Source of the DNA: Lepturacanthus savala
Taxonomy: Eukaryota; Chordata; Actinopteri; Scombriformes; Trichiuridae
Direction of reading: 5' to 3'
NCBI GenBank assembly: GCA_030544235.1
Contig: CM060464.1
Coordinates: forward strand, 191,001-255,000
Length of the DNA stretch: 64,000 bases
Shown: piece after piece, positions 1 to 10,729 of the stretch
How positions within the stretch are numbered: the first letter of the stretch is position 1
Layout of the letters: the number at the start of each line of letters is the position of its first letter
Translations under genes and position numbers: made by a program
The notes under the pieces: generated by a model
Database searches by the model: none
The model's input: the letters and a program-made list of their open reading frames with translations, nothing else
What the model was told of the DNA's origin: nothing

Positions 1-308
1 GGAGGAGGAGGATGAGGATGATGATGATGATGAGGATGATGATGATGAGGAGGATGATGATGATGAGGATGAGGATGATGATGATGATGAAGAGGAGGAG
101 GAGGAGGATGATGATGATGATGATGATGAGGATGATGATGATGAGGATGATGATGATGATGATGATGAGGATGATGATGAGGATGATGATGATGATGAGG
201 ATGATGATGATGATGATGATGAAGAGGAGGAGGATGATGATGATGATGATGAGGATGATGATGATGAGGATGATGATGATGATGATGATGATGAAGAGGA
301 GGAGGAGG

Positions 309-345
<37 letters not shown>

Positions 346-581
346 GGATGATGATGAGGATGAGGATGATGATGAAGAGGAGGAGGAGGATGATGATGAT
401 GATGAGGATGATGATGATGATGATGATGATGAGGATGATGATGATGATGATGAGGATGATGATGATGATGATGATGATGAGGATGATGATGATGATGATG
501 ATGAGGATGATGATGATGATGATGATGATGAGGATGATGATGAGGATGATGAGGATGGTGATGATGAGGATGATGATGATG

Positions 582-612
<31 letters not shown>

Positions 613-698
613 GGATGATGATGATGATGATGATGAGGATGATGATGATGATGATGATGATGAAGAGGAGGAGGAGGATGATGATGATGATGATGATG

Positions 699-732
<34 letters not shown>

Positions 733-746
733 GGATGATGATGATG

Positions 747-793
<47 letters not shown>

Positions 794-1003
794 GATGAGG
801 ATGAGGATGATGATGAGGATGATGATGATGATGATGATGATGAAGAGGAGGAGGAGGATGATGATGATGATGATGATGATGAAGAGGATGAGGATGATGA
901 TGATGATGAGGATGATGATGATGATGATGAGGATGATGATGATGAGGATGATGAGGATGATGATGAGGATGATGATGATGATGATGAAGAGGAGGAGGAG
1001 GAG
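1..1003. repeat. GAT/GAG triplet array running off the window start
   Basis: About 1 kb of GAT triplets interspersed with GAG and with short GAAGAGGAGGAG blocks. It is cut by the window edge. All three plus-strand frames are open simply because every unit is a triplet; one frame reads almost purely Asp/Glu. Treated as a microsatellite-like array. Confidence 0.9.
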
Positions 1004-1060
1004 CCTCCTGTTATACCTGCATGTCCTTCCACTGGTGTAGAGTTAGTTGTTCACCTTTAG

Positions 1061-1285
1061 TTTTTATAGATCATTAGATGTGACATTTATTTAATGATAT
1101 AAACACAATGAATGAATAAACTGGGTCCAGTAGAAACGTGTGGACGTTTGCTGCTTCCATCACTTTATTACTTCCCCCAAAGTTAATTATGTTAATTATG
1201 TTTATTATGGTAATAAGCTACGGTGGAAACACTGAGGAAAAGAAACACACACTTTGCTTTATTTATTTATTTATTTACTTTATTT
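1061..1285. other. AT-rich unique-looking spacer
   Basis: Unrecognised sequence between two arrays. It contains an AATAAA hexamer near 1115 and nothing else I can name. Confidence 0.4.
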
Positions 1286-1735
1286 TTAATTATTCATGAA
1301 AATAAAGTTATAATTCATGAAAATAAAGTTATAATTCATGAAAATAAAGTTATAATTCATGAAAATAAAGTAATTATTCATGAAAATAAAGTTATAATTC
1401 ATGAAAATAAAGTTATAATTCATGAAAATAAAGTTATAATTCATGGAAATAAAGTTATAATTCATGAAAATAAAGTTATAATTCATGGAAATAAAGTTAT
1501 AATTCATGAAAATAAAGTAATTATTCATGAAAATAAAGTTATAATTCATGGAAATAAAGTTATAATTCATGAAAATAAAGTTATGATTCATGAAAATACA
1601 GTTATAATTCATGAAAATAAAGTTATAATTCATGAAAATACAGTTATAATTCATGAAAATAAAGTAATTATTCATGAAAATAAAGTTATAATTCATGAAA
1701 ATAAAGTTATAATTCATGAAAATAAAGTTAGTTAC
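1286..1735. repeat. 21-bp minisatellite (ATTCATGAAAATAAAGTTATA)
   Basis: About 21 tandem copies of a 21-bp unit containing TTCATGAAAATAAAG, with single-base variants (AAT/GAAAT, ATACAG). Because 21 is a multiple of three, the array produces false repetitive reading frames on both strands. Confidence 0.93.
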
Positions 1736-1939
1736 GAGTTTAAAGTTGTTGTTTATGAATTTAAAGTATTTTTTATGAGAATAAAGTTATTTGAGATTAA
1801 AATAAGTGAATAGGTTTTTTTTAAATTTAATAATAATACATTTAATAAATTAATTTTATTTATTGTTGTTTATATTGTTTGTTTTATATTAACTTAAACA
1901 CTTATTTTTTATGATTTTGTTAAACGTGTAAATGTGTAA

Positions 1940-1942
<3 letters not shown>

Positions 1943-1981
<39 letters not shown>
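1943..1981. repeat. CA dinucleotide microsatellite
   Basis: About 19 uninterrupted CA units following an AT-rich stretch. Confidence 0.95.
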
Positions 1982-1983
<2 letters not shown>

Positions 1984-2724
1984 CCTGCATGTTCCTCTCC
2001 ATGAGTTTAGCTGCTGTAATTAATGAAGCCGTCCCCTCGAGTGCAGACATTAATTAATTCCCCTGGTTTGGAATTTAAATCTCATGTTGCAGGAAGAATT
2101 CCCAGAATCCTCCTGGGCGTCGTTAGTTCGGACGCCATCTAAAGCTCATGTATCCCAGATGTTCTCAGGTGGCAAAAATGTTCCTTTAACTGAAGGTTCT
2201 AAAGTCTGATGACATGAAAACAGTTTGGTTTCATCTCGACCACATTTACACATTTAAAGTGTTGTAGTTTCATCTTCATCACTGTAAATATAAAGAGATG
2301 CAGACTCACTGCTGCACACGAAGCTCAGCTGTAATGGATGAGAGCAAGTTACTTCACAATGATTGATTATTGATTATTGATGATTATTTACCGTCCTGAC
2401 ATTTAGACAAAAAGTCCCTGGTGTCATCATGTTAATGTCGTTTTAGTTTAGTAGTTTAGTTTAGTTTTATATTTTATTTGTGATGATTCTGCTGCTCAAA
2501 GATTTTATTTCACATTTAAGGTTTTTCTGCAGAAACTTGTAGTTTTTAAGTATATCTCTAATGTGTTTTTATACCTTTTATAAGCTAATATATATTATTG
2601 ACAACATTTCTTATCAATATATTGTAAATAATGTGCATATCTTTCTTTTTACTACTTAATTATTATTAATTTTGTTATTAACATCTGTGATAAGCAAATA
2701 CGAGCACATTTTAATTAGTACTTA

Positions 2725-3055
2725 AATACAGCTGCAGCTAACAATTATTTTGATAGTTGATTAGTCTATTGACTATTTAAATGATTGATCTTTTAGTTAT
2801 TAATTGATTGGTTCATAAAATGATGATCAGTGTTTCCTAAAACTGAAGATTCAACCTAAAATGTCTGTTTTTGTCCAGACCAACAATCCACAACCCAAAG
2901 ATCATCACGTCACTATTATAGAACCATAGATTTGGACATTTTCTTCTTTAAAATGAATCAAATGGATCAAATATCAAAATAGTTGGTGATTAATATAATA
3001 GTCGGCAACTAATCAATTAATCGACTAAGATTAATTGATTAAGATTAACTTGTAT
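2725..3055 (-). mobile_element. MITE-like element family A, full-length copy, reverse orientation
   Basis: This is one of about 15 copies of a repeat of roughly 280-330 bp. The forward consensus starts AGAGCTGCAA(C/T), has stacked TTAGTCGATTAATC-type palindromes, a middle with CTCTGGTTCCAGCTTCTC and GGTTGAATCTTCAGC, and ends TAGTTGCAGCTCT, so its ends are inverted repeats. No coding capacity. Structure suggests a nonautonomous DNA transposon; target duplications were not clear in the copies I examined. Confidence 0.7.
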
Positions 3056-3124
3056 CCTCTGAATTTAACACTTTTTCACACATTATATTTAAATGTTACA
3101 ACAGCCTGTGATTATTATAATATT

Positions 3125-3125
<1 letters not shown>

Positions 3126-3161
<36 letters not shown>
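3126..3161. repeat. TA dinucleotide microsatellite
   Basis: About 17 TA units immediately downstream of a family A element. Confidence 0.9.
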
Positions 3162-3164
<3 letters not shown>

Positions 3165-3334
3165 AACTAATTGATTAATCAACAAATTGTTGCACCTCTT
3201 CTATTTACATCCCATTAATAATTGAATTTATTTATTTATGGCAACTAATAATTGATGCAGTAATTACCTTCAGCCTTTAAACAAACATAATGTAATAATC
3301 TTAGATTTCATAGAGTAAATAATGTGCTGTCACC

Positions 3335-3738
3335 TCCTCCCTATAATGGAACCATCTTTGACCTTTAACCCAGCCCTGTAACCACCTATAATGGAACCAT
3401 CTTTGACCTTTAACCCAGCCCTGTAACCACCTATAATGGAACCATCTTTGACCTTTAACCCAGCCCTGTAACCACCTATAATGGAACCATCTTTGACCTT
3501 TAACCCAGCCCTGTAACCACCTATAATGGAACCATCTTTGACCTTTAACCCAGCCCTGTAACCACCTATAATGGAACCATCTTTGACCTTTAACCCAGTC
3601 CTGTAACCACCTATAATGGAACCATCTTTGACCTTTAACCCAGCCCTGTAACCACCTATAATGGAACCATCTTTGACCTTTAACCCAGCCCTGTAACCAC
3701 CTATAATGGAACCATCTTTGACCTTTAACCCAGCCCTG
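3335..3738. repeat. 45-bp minisatellite, about nine copies
   Basis: A 45-bp unit containing ACCACCTATAATGGAACCAT and TTTGACCTTTAACCCAGCCC is repeated about nine times with almost no divergence (one C-to-T change). Its length is 15 codons, so it yields a spurious minus-strand frame. The near-identity implies recent homogenisation. Confidence 0.95.
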
Positions 3739-4049
3739 GTTCCTTCCCATTAATCAACATGTTAACGCACCAATCGAGGTTAATTTCTTCTCCACCTTCG
3801 CTCCAACAGCCACGTCCGTGAGGCTGAGGACGCTAGTTTTGCTGAGGACGACTGGTAAGAAGACGTCTGGTTGTGAAATGGTGGTTCCGTCTGTTCTTTT
3901 TTTATTTTTCCTCGCCGCCCGCTTCTGTGATGTAACCGCTGCTTTGCCTTGTGGAAATCGTGACGTTCTGAACACATCGTTTTGTAGTTCGATGTCTGCG
4001 TCGATGTTTGTTCAGGGACGTGTTGTATGTGATGTGTTTTACTGTTTAG

Positions 4050-5220
4050 TGGAGGAGTTAAAGGACGTTTGGTGTGAAAACACCTTTGGACCAAAGGAAT
4101 GAATTCATCCAAAGACACAAGTCGCATCAGTCTTTGTTTTCAGAGATATACTCATTGTTTCACAATGGGCACCATTAACAAATTAAAGCCTATTGCTTTA
4201 CTTCTTCTGTTATAGCTATAATCACAAAGTTGTGTGTCTTCACTTCATTTTTCCATCATTCACAATGACTAATACTATGATCTGTGTTCATAACTTCCTA
4301 CATATAAAGTCAATGAATCCAAATAAACAAGTGTCACGTCTAAAAATTCTATTGTTTTTGTCCATATCAAGATTTTAGCAGCAAATTAGTTTCAAATGAT
4401 TTTAAGTTAATGTTTGTATAGTTAGGGGAGCGTGAAATATCAGAATTTCATAACGTCTGGTTTAACTGGTGTATGACAATAAAAATCTTGAATCTTTAGC
4501 TAAATTACAAACATTTTATTCAATAAAGCAACATTTTAAAGGTGGATTTCTGAAGAAAATACCTGACTGTGCAATTGAGAAATGAGTAAATTGCTAACAA
4601 ATGTATAACTATATTTACAGTCGTATTAGGATATAATGACAAGTTTTATTACTAAGACAAACAGTATTTTATATGTATGTTTATCTACATGTGAATAGGC
4701 TTTAGTGTATTTAGTGTATTATTGGTCATTTTGAATCATAGTCCGATCTGATTTGTCTCTTTAGATGAATTTATTCCTTTGATCCTAAAACTTTTACATC
4801 AAATCAGACGTAAAAAGCTGCAGTTTTCATCCGTTACCTACTCTAATAGTTATTTTCTTCAAAAATCCACTTTAAAAATGGGGAAAAAGTCCATAATTTG
4901 CTGCTAAAATCTTGTTATGAATAAAACAATTGAATTTTTAATTCTTCTATACCTGTTTATTTGGATTCATTGACTTTAATAATGTACAGTTACACACCAT
5001 AATACTTTTGTTATTATAGTTAAACTAGAAGAAGCAAAGTTATGGGCTTTAGTGTTTTGATGGCAGCCTTTTTAACAAAAACACAAGATTTTAAGTATAT
5101 TTCTAAACCAAATGCTGATCGGACGTGTCTCTTTAGATGATCCTTTAGTCCTAAGCTACTTTTACACTAAATCAGACATTTGTGTCCCATTTCTTTGTCC
5201 CTTACCTCCTCTACTAGAAC
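4050..5220. repeat. Large imperfect inverted repeat, probable transposon-derived
   Basis: Sequence from about 4050-4560 reappears reverse-complemented at about 4850-5220. Matching landmarks include AAGTCAATGAATCCAAATAAAC (written here in two parts: AAGTCAATGAAT, CCAAATAAAC) and GATTTTAGCAGCAAAT in the left arm with their complements near 4895-4980. A third, direct copy of part of the right arm lies at about 4739-4870 (TGTCTCTTTAGATGA, AAATCAGAC). The left arm carries an extra ~130 bp holding a retroposon-type tail. No coding sequence was recognised. Confidence 0.7.
4395..4498 (+). mobile_element. Retroposon 3' tail-like fragment (LINE/SINE)
   Basis: Ends GACAATAAAAATCTTGAATC, a tail form common in fish non-LTR retroposons. 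It occupies the part of the inverted repeat's left arm that has no partner in the right arm, which fits an insertion. Family assignment (Rex1-like) is from memory only. Confidence 0.45.
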
Positions 5221-5459
5221 AGCAAGGAACAAATAACCCAGGACCTACTGTGTCATGTATTTTTGCAGGAAAGGTTCTCCTGATAACGACCTTTAATCCA
5301 AACCTTGCAGCATTTCCTGTGTGTTTGTGGTTTGAAGCTGAGCAGCATCCTCCTCCTGTTTCCCCCGTTAGCATCAAACTAGCTGATGGAAGCTACACCC
5401 TCCTGTTCTGCATCTCTGTCCCTCACAAACACCCACAGTCCTACTTCTGATCCCTCTGC

Positions 5460-5904
5460 TGTAGTGTTGACATCTGCAGCAACAGCATGGGCGTGTCTCA
5501 TCTACTTTGCATGGAGCATTGTTGATTGTTGTCTGCTTTTTTTTTTACTCACAGATAGAGAAGCGAGTAAAGGATTAAGCTGTAAATATAAAACATAGGT
5601 TCATCTAAATCAAATATATCACAGCTTTTCTGACCCGAGTCTTTTATAAACGAGTTAAACGTTCCTCCCGTTAACGTCAGGGACAGGACGGAACGTGTCT
5701 ACAGCAGCTTTAATCTGGAACCGGCCCCTCGTTTATTGACCACCGACAGATAGCGGCCTTGTTCCCATAGCAACAGGACCGCTCTGAGCTGGCAGATAAT
5801 CGATAGCCGACCATCCTCCACACCTCAGAAATCTCATCAAGATGATCAGCGTGGAGGATCAGAAACACAGAATGACTCTGCAGATCTGCCAGAAATCATC
5901 AGGA
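5460..5904. other. Unrecognised non-repetitive spacer
   Basis: Mixed-composition sequence with a somewhat GC-richer patch at about 5640-5830. I see no exon with splice signals, no RNA gene and no repeat I can name. Confidence 0.4.
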
Positions 5905-8470
5905 TTCTAGGGTTTTAGTTATAGGGTTATAGGGTTATAGGGTTATAGGGGAAGGGTTATAGGGTTAGGGTTATAGGGTTATAGGGTTAGGGTTATAGGG
6001 TTATAGGGTTATAGGGTTATAGTGTAAGGGTTATAGGGTTATAGGGTTATAGGGTTATAGGGTAAGGGTTATAGGGTTATAGGGTTATAGGGTTATAGGG
6101 GAAGGGTTATAGGGTTAGGGTTATAGGGTTATAGGGTTATAGGGTTATAGGGTTATAGGGTTATAGGGTTATAGGGTTATAGGGTTATAGTGTAAGGGTT
6201 ATAGGGTTATAGGGTTATAGGGTTATAGGGTTATAGGGTAAGGGTTATAGGGTTATAGGGTTATAGGGTTAGGGTTATAGGGTTATAGGGTTATAGGGTT
6301 ATAGTGTAAGGGTTATAGGGTTATAGGGTTATAGGGTTATAGGGTAAGGGTTATAGGGTTATAGGGTTAGGGTTATAGGGTTATAGGGTTATAGTTATAG
6401 GGTTATAGGGTAAGGGTTATAGGGTTATAGGGTTATAGTGTTAGGGTTATAGGGTTACAGGGTTATAGAGTTATAGTGTTAGGGTTATAGAGTTATAGTG
6501 TTAGGGTTATAGGGTTATAGGGTTAGGGTTATAGTTATAGGGTTATAGGGTTATAGGGTTATAGGGTTATAGGGTAAGGGTTATAGGGTTATAGGGTTAT
6601 AGGGTAAGGGTTATAGGGTTATAGGGTAAGGGTTATAGGGTTATAGGGTTATAGGGTTAGGGTTATAGGGTTATAGGGTTATAGGGTAAGGGTTATAGGG
6701 TTATAGGGTTATAGGGTTAGGGTTATAGGGTTATAGGGTTATAGGGTTATAGGATTATAGGGTTATAGGGTTAGGGTTATAGGGTTATAGGGTTATAGGG
6801 TAAGGGTTATAGGGTTATAGGGTTATAGGGTAAGGGTTATAGGGTTATAGGGTTAGGGTTATAGGGTTATAGGGTTATAGGATTATAGGGTTATAGGGTT
6901 AGGGTTATAGGGTAAGGGTTATAGGGTTATAGGGTAAGGGTTATAGGGTTATAGGGTTATAGGGTTATAGGGTAAGGGTTATAGGGTTATAGGGTTATAG
7001 GGTAAGGGTTATAGGGTTATAGGGTTATAGGGTAAGGGTTATAGGGTTATAGGGTTATAGGGTTAGGGTTATAGGGTTATAGGGTTATAGGGTAAGGGTT
7101 ATAGGGTTATAGGGTTATAGGGTAAGGGTTATAGGGTTATAGGGTTATAGGGTTATAGGGTTATAGGGTTAGGGTTATAGGGTTATAGGGTTATAGGGTT
7201 AGGGTTATAGGGTTATAGGGTTATAGTTATAGGGTTATAGGGTTATAGTTATAGGGTTATAGGGTTAGGGTTATAGGATAAAGGTTATAGTTATAGGGTT
7301 ATAGGGTAAGGGTTATAGGGTTATAGTTATAGGGTTATAGGGTTAGGGTTATAGGATAAAGGTTATAGGGTTATAGGGTTATAGTTATAGGGTTATAGGG
7401 TTATAGGGTAAGGGTTATAGGGTTATAGTTATAGGGTTAGGGTTATAGGATAAAGGTTATAGTTATAGGGTTATAGGGTAAGGGTTATAGTTATAGGGTT
7501 ATAGGGTTATAGTTATAGGGTTATAGGGTTAGGGTTATAGGATAAAGGTTATAGTTATAGGGTTATAGGGTAAGGGTTATAGGGTTATAGTTATAGGGTT
7601 ATAGGGTTAGGGTTATAGGATAAAGGTTATAGGGTTATAGGGTTATAGTTATAGGGTTATAGGGTTATAGGGTAAGGGTTATAGGGTTATAGTTATAGGG
7701 TTAGGGTTATAGGATAAAGGTTATAGTTATAGGGTTATAGGGTAAGGGTTATAGTTATAGGGTTATAGGGTTATAGTTATAGGGTTATAGGGTTAGGGTT
7801 ATAGGATAAAGGTTATAGTTATAGGGTTATAGGGTAAGGGTTATAGGGTTATAGTTATAGGGTTATAGGGTTAGGGTTATAGGATAAAGGTTATAGGGTT
7901 ATAGGGTTATAGTTATAGGGTTATAGGGTTATAGTTATAGGGTTATAGGGTTAGGGTTATAGGATAAAGGTTATAGTTATAGGGTTATAGGGTTATAGTT
8001 ATAGGGTTATAGGGTTAGGGTTATAGGGTTATAGGGTTAGGGTTATAGGGTTATAGGGTTATAGGGTTAGGGTTATAGGGTTAGGGTTATAGGGTTATAG
8101 GGTTAGGGTTATAGGGTTATAGGGTTATAGGGTTAGGGTTATAGGGTTATAGGGTTAGGGTTATAGGGTTATAGGGTTATAGGGTTAGGGTTATAGGGTT
8201 ATAGGGTTATAGTTATAGGGTTATAGGGTTATAGGGTTAGGGTTATAGGGTTAGGGTTATAGGGTTATAGGGTTATAGGGTTAGGGTTATAGGGTTATAG
8301 GGTTAGGGTTATAGGGTTATAGGGTTAGGGTTATAGGGTTATAGTTATAGGGTTATAGGGTTATAGGGTTATAGTTATAGGGTTATAGGGTTAGGGTTAT
8401 GGGATAAAGGTTAGGGTTAGGGTTATAGGGTAAAGGTTATAGGGTTATAGTTATTGGGTTATAGGGTTAT
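5905..8470. repeat. Telomere-like TTATAGGG/TTAGGG array, ~2.5 kb
   Basis: An almost uninterrupted array of 8-bp TTATAGGG units mixed with 6-bp TTAGGG, plus GTAAGGG, TTATAGTTATAGGG and GGATAAAGG variants. The variants recur in blocks, for example the repeated TAGGATAAAGGTTATAG motif between about 7260 and 7980, which shows higher-order repetition. Every unit carries a GGG run on the plus strand. It is interstitial and degenerate, not a functional telomere. Confidence 0.95.
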
Positions 8471-8570
8471 TAATTAAGATTTGCACATTTTCTTTATTCT
8501 TAACTCTGACCCTAATCTTTTGTTAATTATTAATTTATACGAAGAGAGCTGAGACAAACGGCAGTCAAAT

Positions 8571-9290
8571 TCCCTGTTCAGTCCAGACGTTTTGAAGGGC
8601 AGGGTTGGAGTTAAGTCTTCGCCATGGAAGAGGACACTTTAGCATGCCTTTAGGCTCCTAGAGGACACTTTAGCATGCCTTTAGGCTCCTAGAGGGCACT
8701 TTAGCATGCCTTTAGGCTCCTAGAGGACACTTTAGCATGCCTTTAGGCTCCTAGAGGGCACTTTAGCATGCCTTTAGGCTCTTAGAGGACACTTTAGCAT
8801 GCCTTTAGGCTCCTAGAGGGCACTTTAGCATGCCTTTAGGCTCCTAGAGGACACTTTAGCATGCCTTTAGGCTCCTAGAGGGCACTTTAGCATGCCTTTA
8901 GGCTCCTAGAGGGCACTTTAGCATGCCTTTAGGCTCCTAGAGGGCACTTTAGCATGCCTTTAGGCTCCTAGAGGGCACTTTACCATGCCTTTAGGCTCCT
9001 AGAGGGCACTTTAGCATGCCTTTAGGCTCCTAGAGGGCACTTTAGTATACTTTTTAGCGCCCAAGAGGGTAGGTTAGCATGCATTTTGGCTCTTAAAAGG
9101 GCACATTACCATACTTTTTATCTCACAGAGGGCACTTAAGCTCCCATGGAGCACATAAGCATGCATTTTGGCTAGTAGATTGCACTTAGCATGTGTTTTA
9201 GCTCACAGAGGACACTTTATTACATGTTTTAGCTCCTAGAGGAAACTTAAGCATTCATTTTCAACAACTAGGCCCCATGCACTCCCTGTT
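8571..9290 (+). mobile_element. hAT-like MITE with internal 31-bp minisatellite (copy 1)
   Basis: Element at about 8579-9282, flanked by a perfect 8-bp direct repeat TCCCTGTT at 8571-8578 and 9283-9290. Its left part (CAGTCCAGACG, GAAGGGCAGGG) matches the start of the copies at 57304 and 59713. The interior from 8631 to 9060 holds about 14 tandem 31-bp units (AGAGGACACTTTAGCATGCC...), then degenerate units to about 9240. An 8-bp duplication is the hAT superfamily signature. No transposase. Confidence 0.8.
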
Positions 9291-10457
9291 TATCATGACT
9301 TAACTAGTAAACTCCTGAATGTCGTAGAAATGCAGACTTTGTTTCCTGTTTTTCCTCGACATATATTTTCATAAATCATCCTGTGATAGATTAATCAGCC
9401 TCCAGAGTTTCCAGTAGCTGTGACACCTTATCGACTTCTGACCTGCTGTTTAATTGCATCTCTGTCATCTGAACCTGTTATTTCCTGTGCAGCGACGTGA
9501 GGACTGTGTCTCTCTGGGCTGTGTCCCTTGGTGTTATAAAGACTTATAGCTGCTAATGGCAGCCTCAGTAACATTTCTATCAAGCCTCTGGTGCCACAGA
9601 CAAAGCTGCTGTCTTCCTGATCTATTGGACTCTATTTATCACAGGATCCTGAATCGATCCCTGCTGCGTCTGGAAGCTGCAGCGTTTACAAAGTCACTGC
9701 TCTAATCTGCTTTTATATGGAAAAAAAAACATCCTTCTCTTCTACTAATGAAAACATCTTTTTACAGACATGACTCTCTCTTGTAATATAATTGAAAGAT
9801 TATATTTCTTTTTTTTTCCTTTCCTAATTGAATTATTTTGCATCTTGCCAGTTATGAAAAAGCATTTCAGCTGCAAGTCATAGAAACTAATTGTATTTCC
9901 AGTGATGTTTTAGGCTTTTGAGTCTGAGTAATAGAGCTTTAAGCTGCCAGAACCTCAGCCTGTTGTTTCATTTCTAAAGAATGGGGGAAAACACTCGTTC
10001 TTTTATGCAAAAGACAGAAGTGAACAGGGGAAAATGATAAAATGAACGGGTTTAGATCCAGGAGAGGAGGATCTGACAGATCCTGAATCTTTTCACGTTT
10101 TATGTCACATATCCAAAGATCAGGGACCTGCATTCTGTCTGCACTGCAGTTCAAGCTGAAAATATCAATAGTGTTGTTGGCAAACCGAGTTTTTATTTAA
10201 ATGGAAGAATTAAATAGCCACTGATTGATTTACTCTCAGTATTTAAAAAGAAAAAAACTCAGAACATTCACTCATTCTGAAGTTTTTATGCTTCTTTTAA
10301 ACAGATTTTTATGATGAAGGTTTTAAATTCAATAGGAAATCTTATCATATTCCAGAATGCTGTATTTCTACATCAACTCCTACCATTATTATCAGCGTCT
10401 AAACATAATGTCACAACAGCATGTTTTTGTCGACTGTCATGAAGTTGTTTTGACCCT
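9291..10457. other. Intron-like or intergenic stretch, no exon recognised
   Basis: Ordinary AT-rich sequence. I looked for the 15-residue ATP8A1 cassette and for the DKTGT exon and found neither. The last base A before the TTC array is at 10453, in TTGAC, a possible branch-point context. Confidence 0.5.
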
Positions 10458-10653
10458 TTCTTCTTCTTCTTCTTCTTCTTCTTCTTCTTCTTCTTCTTCT
10501 TCTTCTTCTTCTTCTTCTTCTTCTTCTTCTTCTTCTTCTTCTTCTTCTTCTTCTTCTTCTTCTTCTTCTTCTTCTTCTTCTTCTTCTTCTTCTTCTTCTT
10601 CTTCTTCTTCTTCTTCTTCTTCTTCTTCTTCTTCTTCTTCTTCTTCTTCTTTC
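10458..10653 (+). repeat. (TTC)~64 microsatellite serving as polypyrimidine tract
   Basis: About 64 perfect TTC triplets followed by TTTCCAG at the exon a acceptor. Sense strand is all pyrimidine, so the array is at once a GAA/TTC repeat and an extreme polypyrimidine tract. Confidence 0.95.
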
Positions 10654-10656
10654 CAG

Positions 10657-10729
10657 CCACAGCTCAAACTCCTCAGAAGAAGCCGGATTTAATGACTCCA
10701 GTTTACTAGAAAACCTCCAGAATAATCAT
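10657..10729 (+). CDS. atp8a1: atp8a1 exon a (linker before the N domain; fragment residues 1-24)
   Basis: The exon encodes a serine/glutamate-rich stretch, then FNDSSLLENLQNNH, which is nearly identical to the ATP8A1 loop that precedes the nucleotide-binding domain. The donor is CAT|GTGAGT at 10730. The acceptor is taken as TTTCCAG at 10655-10656, giving one base of a split codon plus 24 codons; an alternative AG at 10661-10662 would shorten it by two residues. It lies directly behind a perfect TTC array. In mammals, as recalled, ATP8A1 isoforms differ by a 15-residue segment just upstream of this region; I could not find that cassette here. Confidence 0.85.

Noticed and set aside
12..1040. 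342-residue Met/Arg open frame
   Set aside because: Pure product of ATG/AGG phase of the GAT/GAG triplet array; no protein-like complexity.
1288..1735. Array of regular direct repeats that could be mistaken for CRISPR
   Set aside because: Units are contiguous with no unique spacers, and the window is vertebrate; the same applies to the 8.6-kb, 30-kb, 49.7-kb and 59.9-kb arrays.
1223..1813. Repetitive heptapeptide open frame
   Set aside because: Comes from a 21-bp minisatellite, which keeps a frame open by length alone; the opposite strand is equally open.
3301..3750. Minus-strand 15-residue-repeat protein
   Set aside because: The 45-bp minisatellite unit is a multiple of three, and near-perfect DNA identity rather than codon-level constraint explains the frame.
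3818..4102. 94-residue frame with a hydrophobic, signal-peptide-like start
   Set aside because: Overlaps the inverted repeat's left arm, no homology recognised, and the paired arm does not keep the frame.
5905..8470. Functional chromosome end
   Set aside because: The array is flanked by ordinary sequence on both sides and the unit is mostly the noncanonical TTATAGGG.
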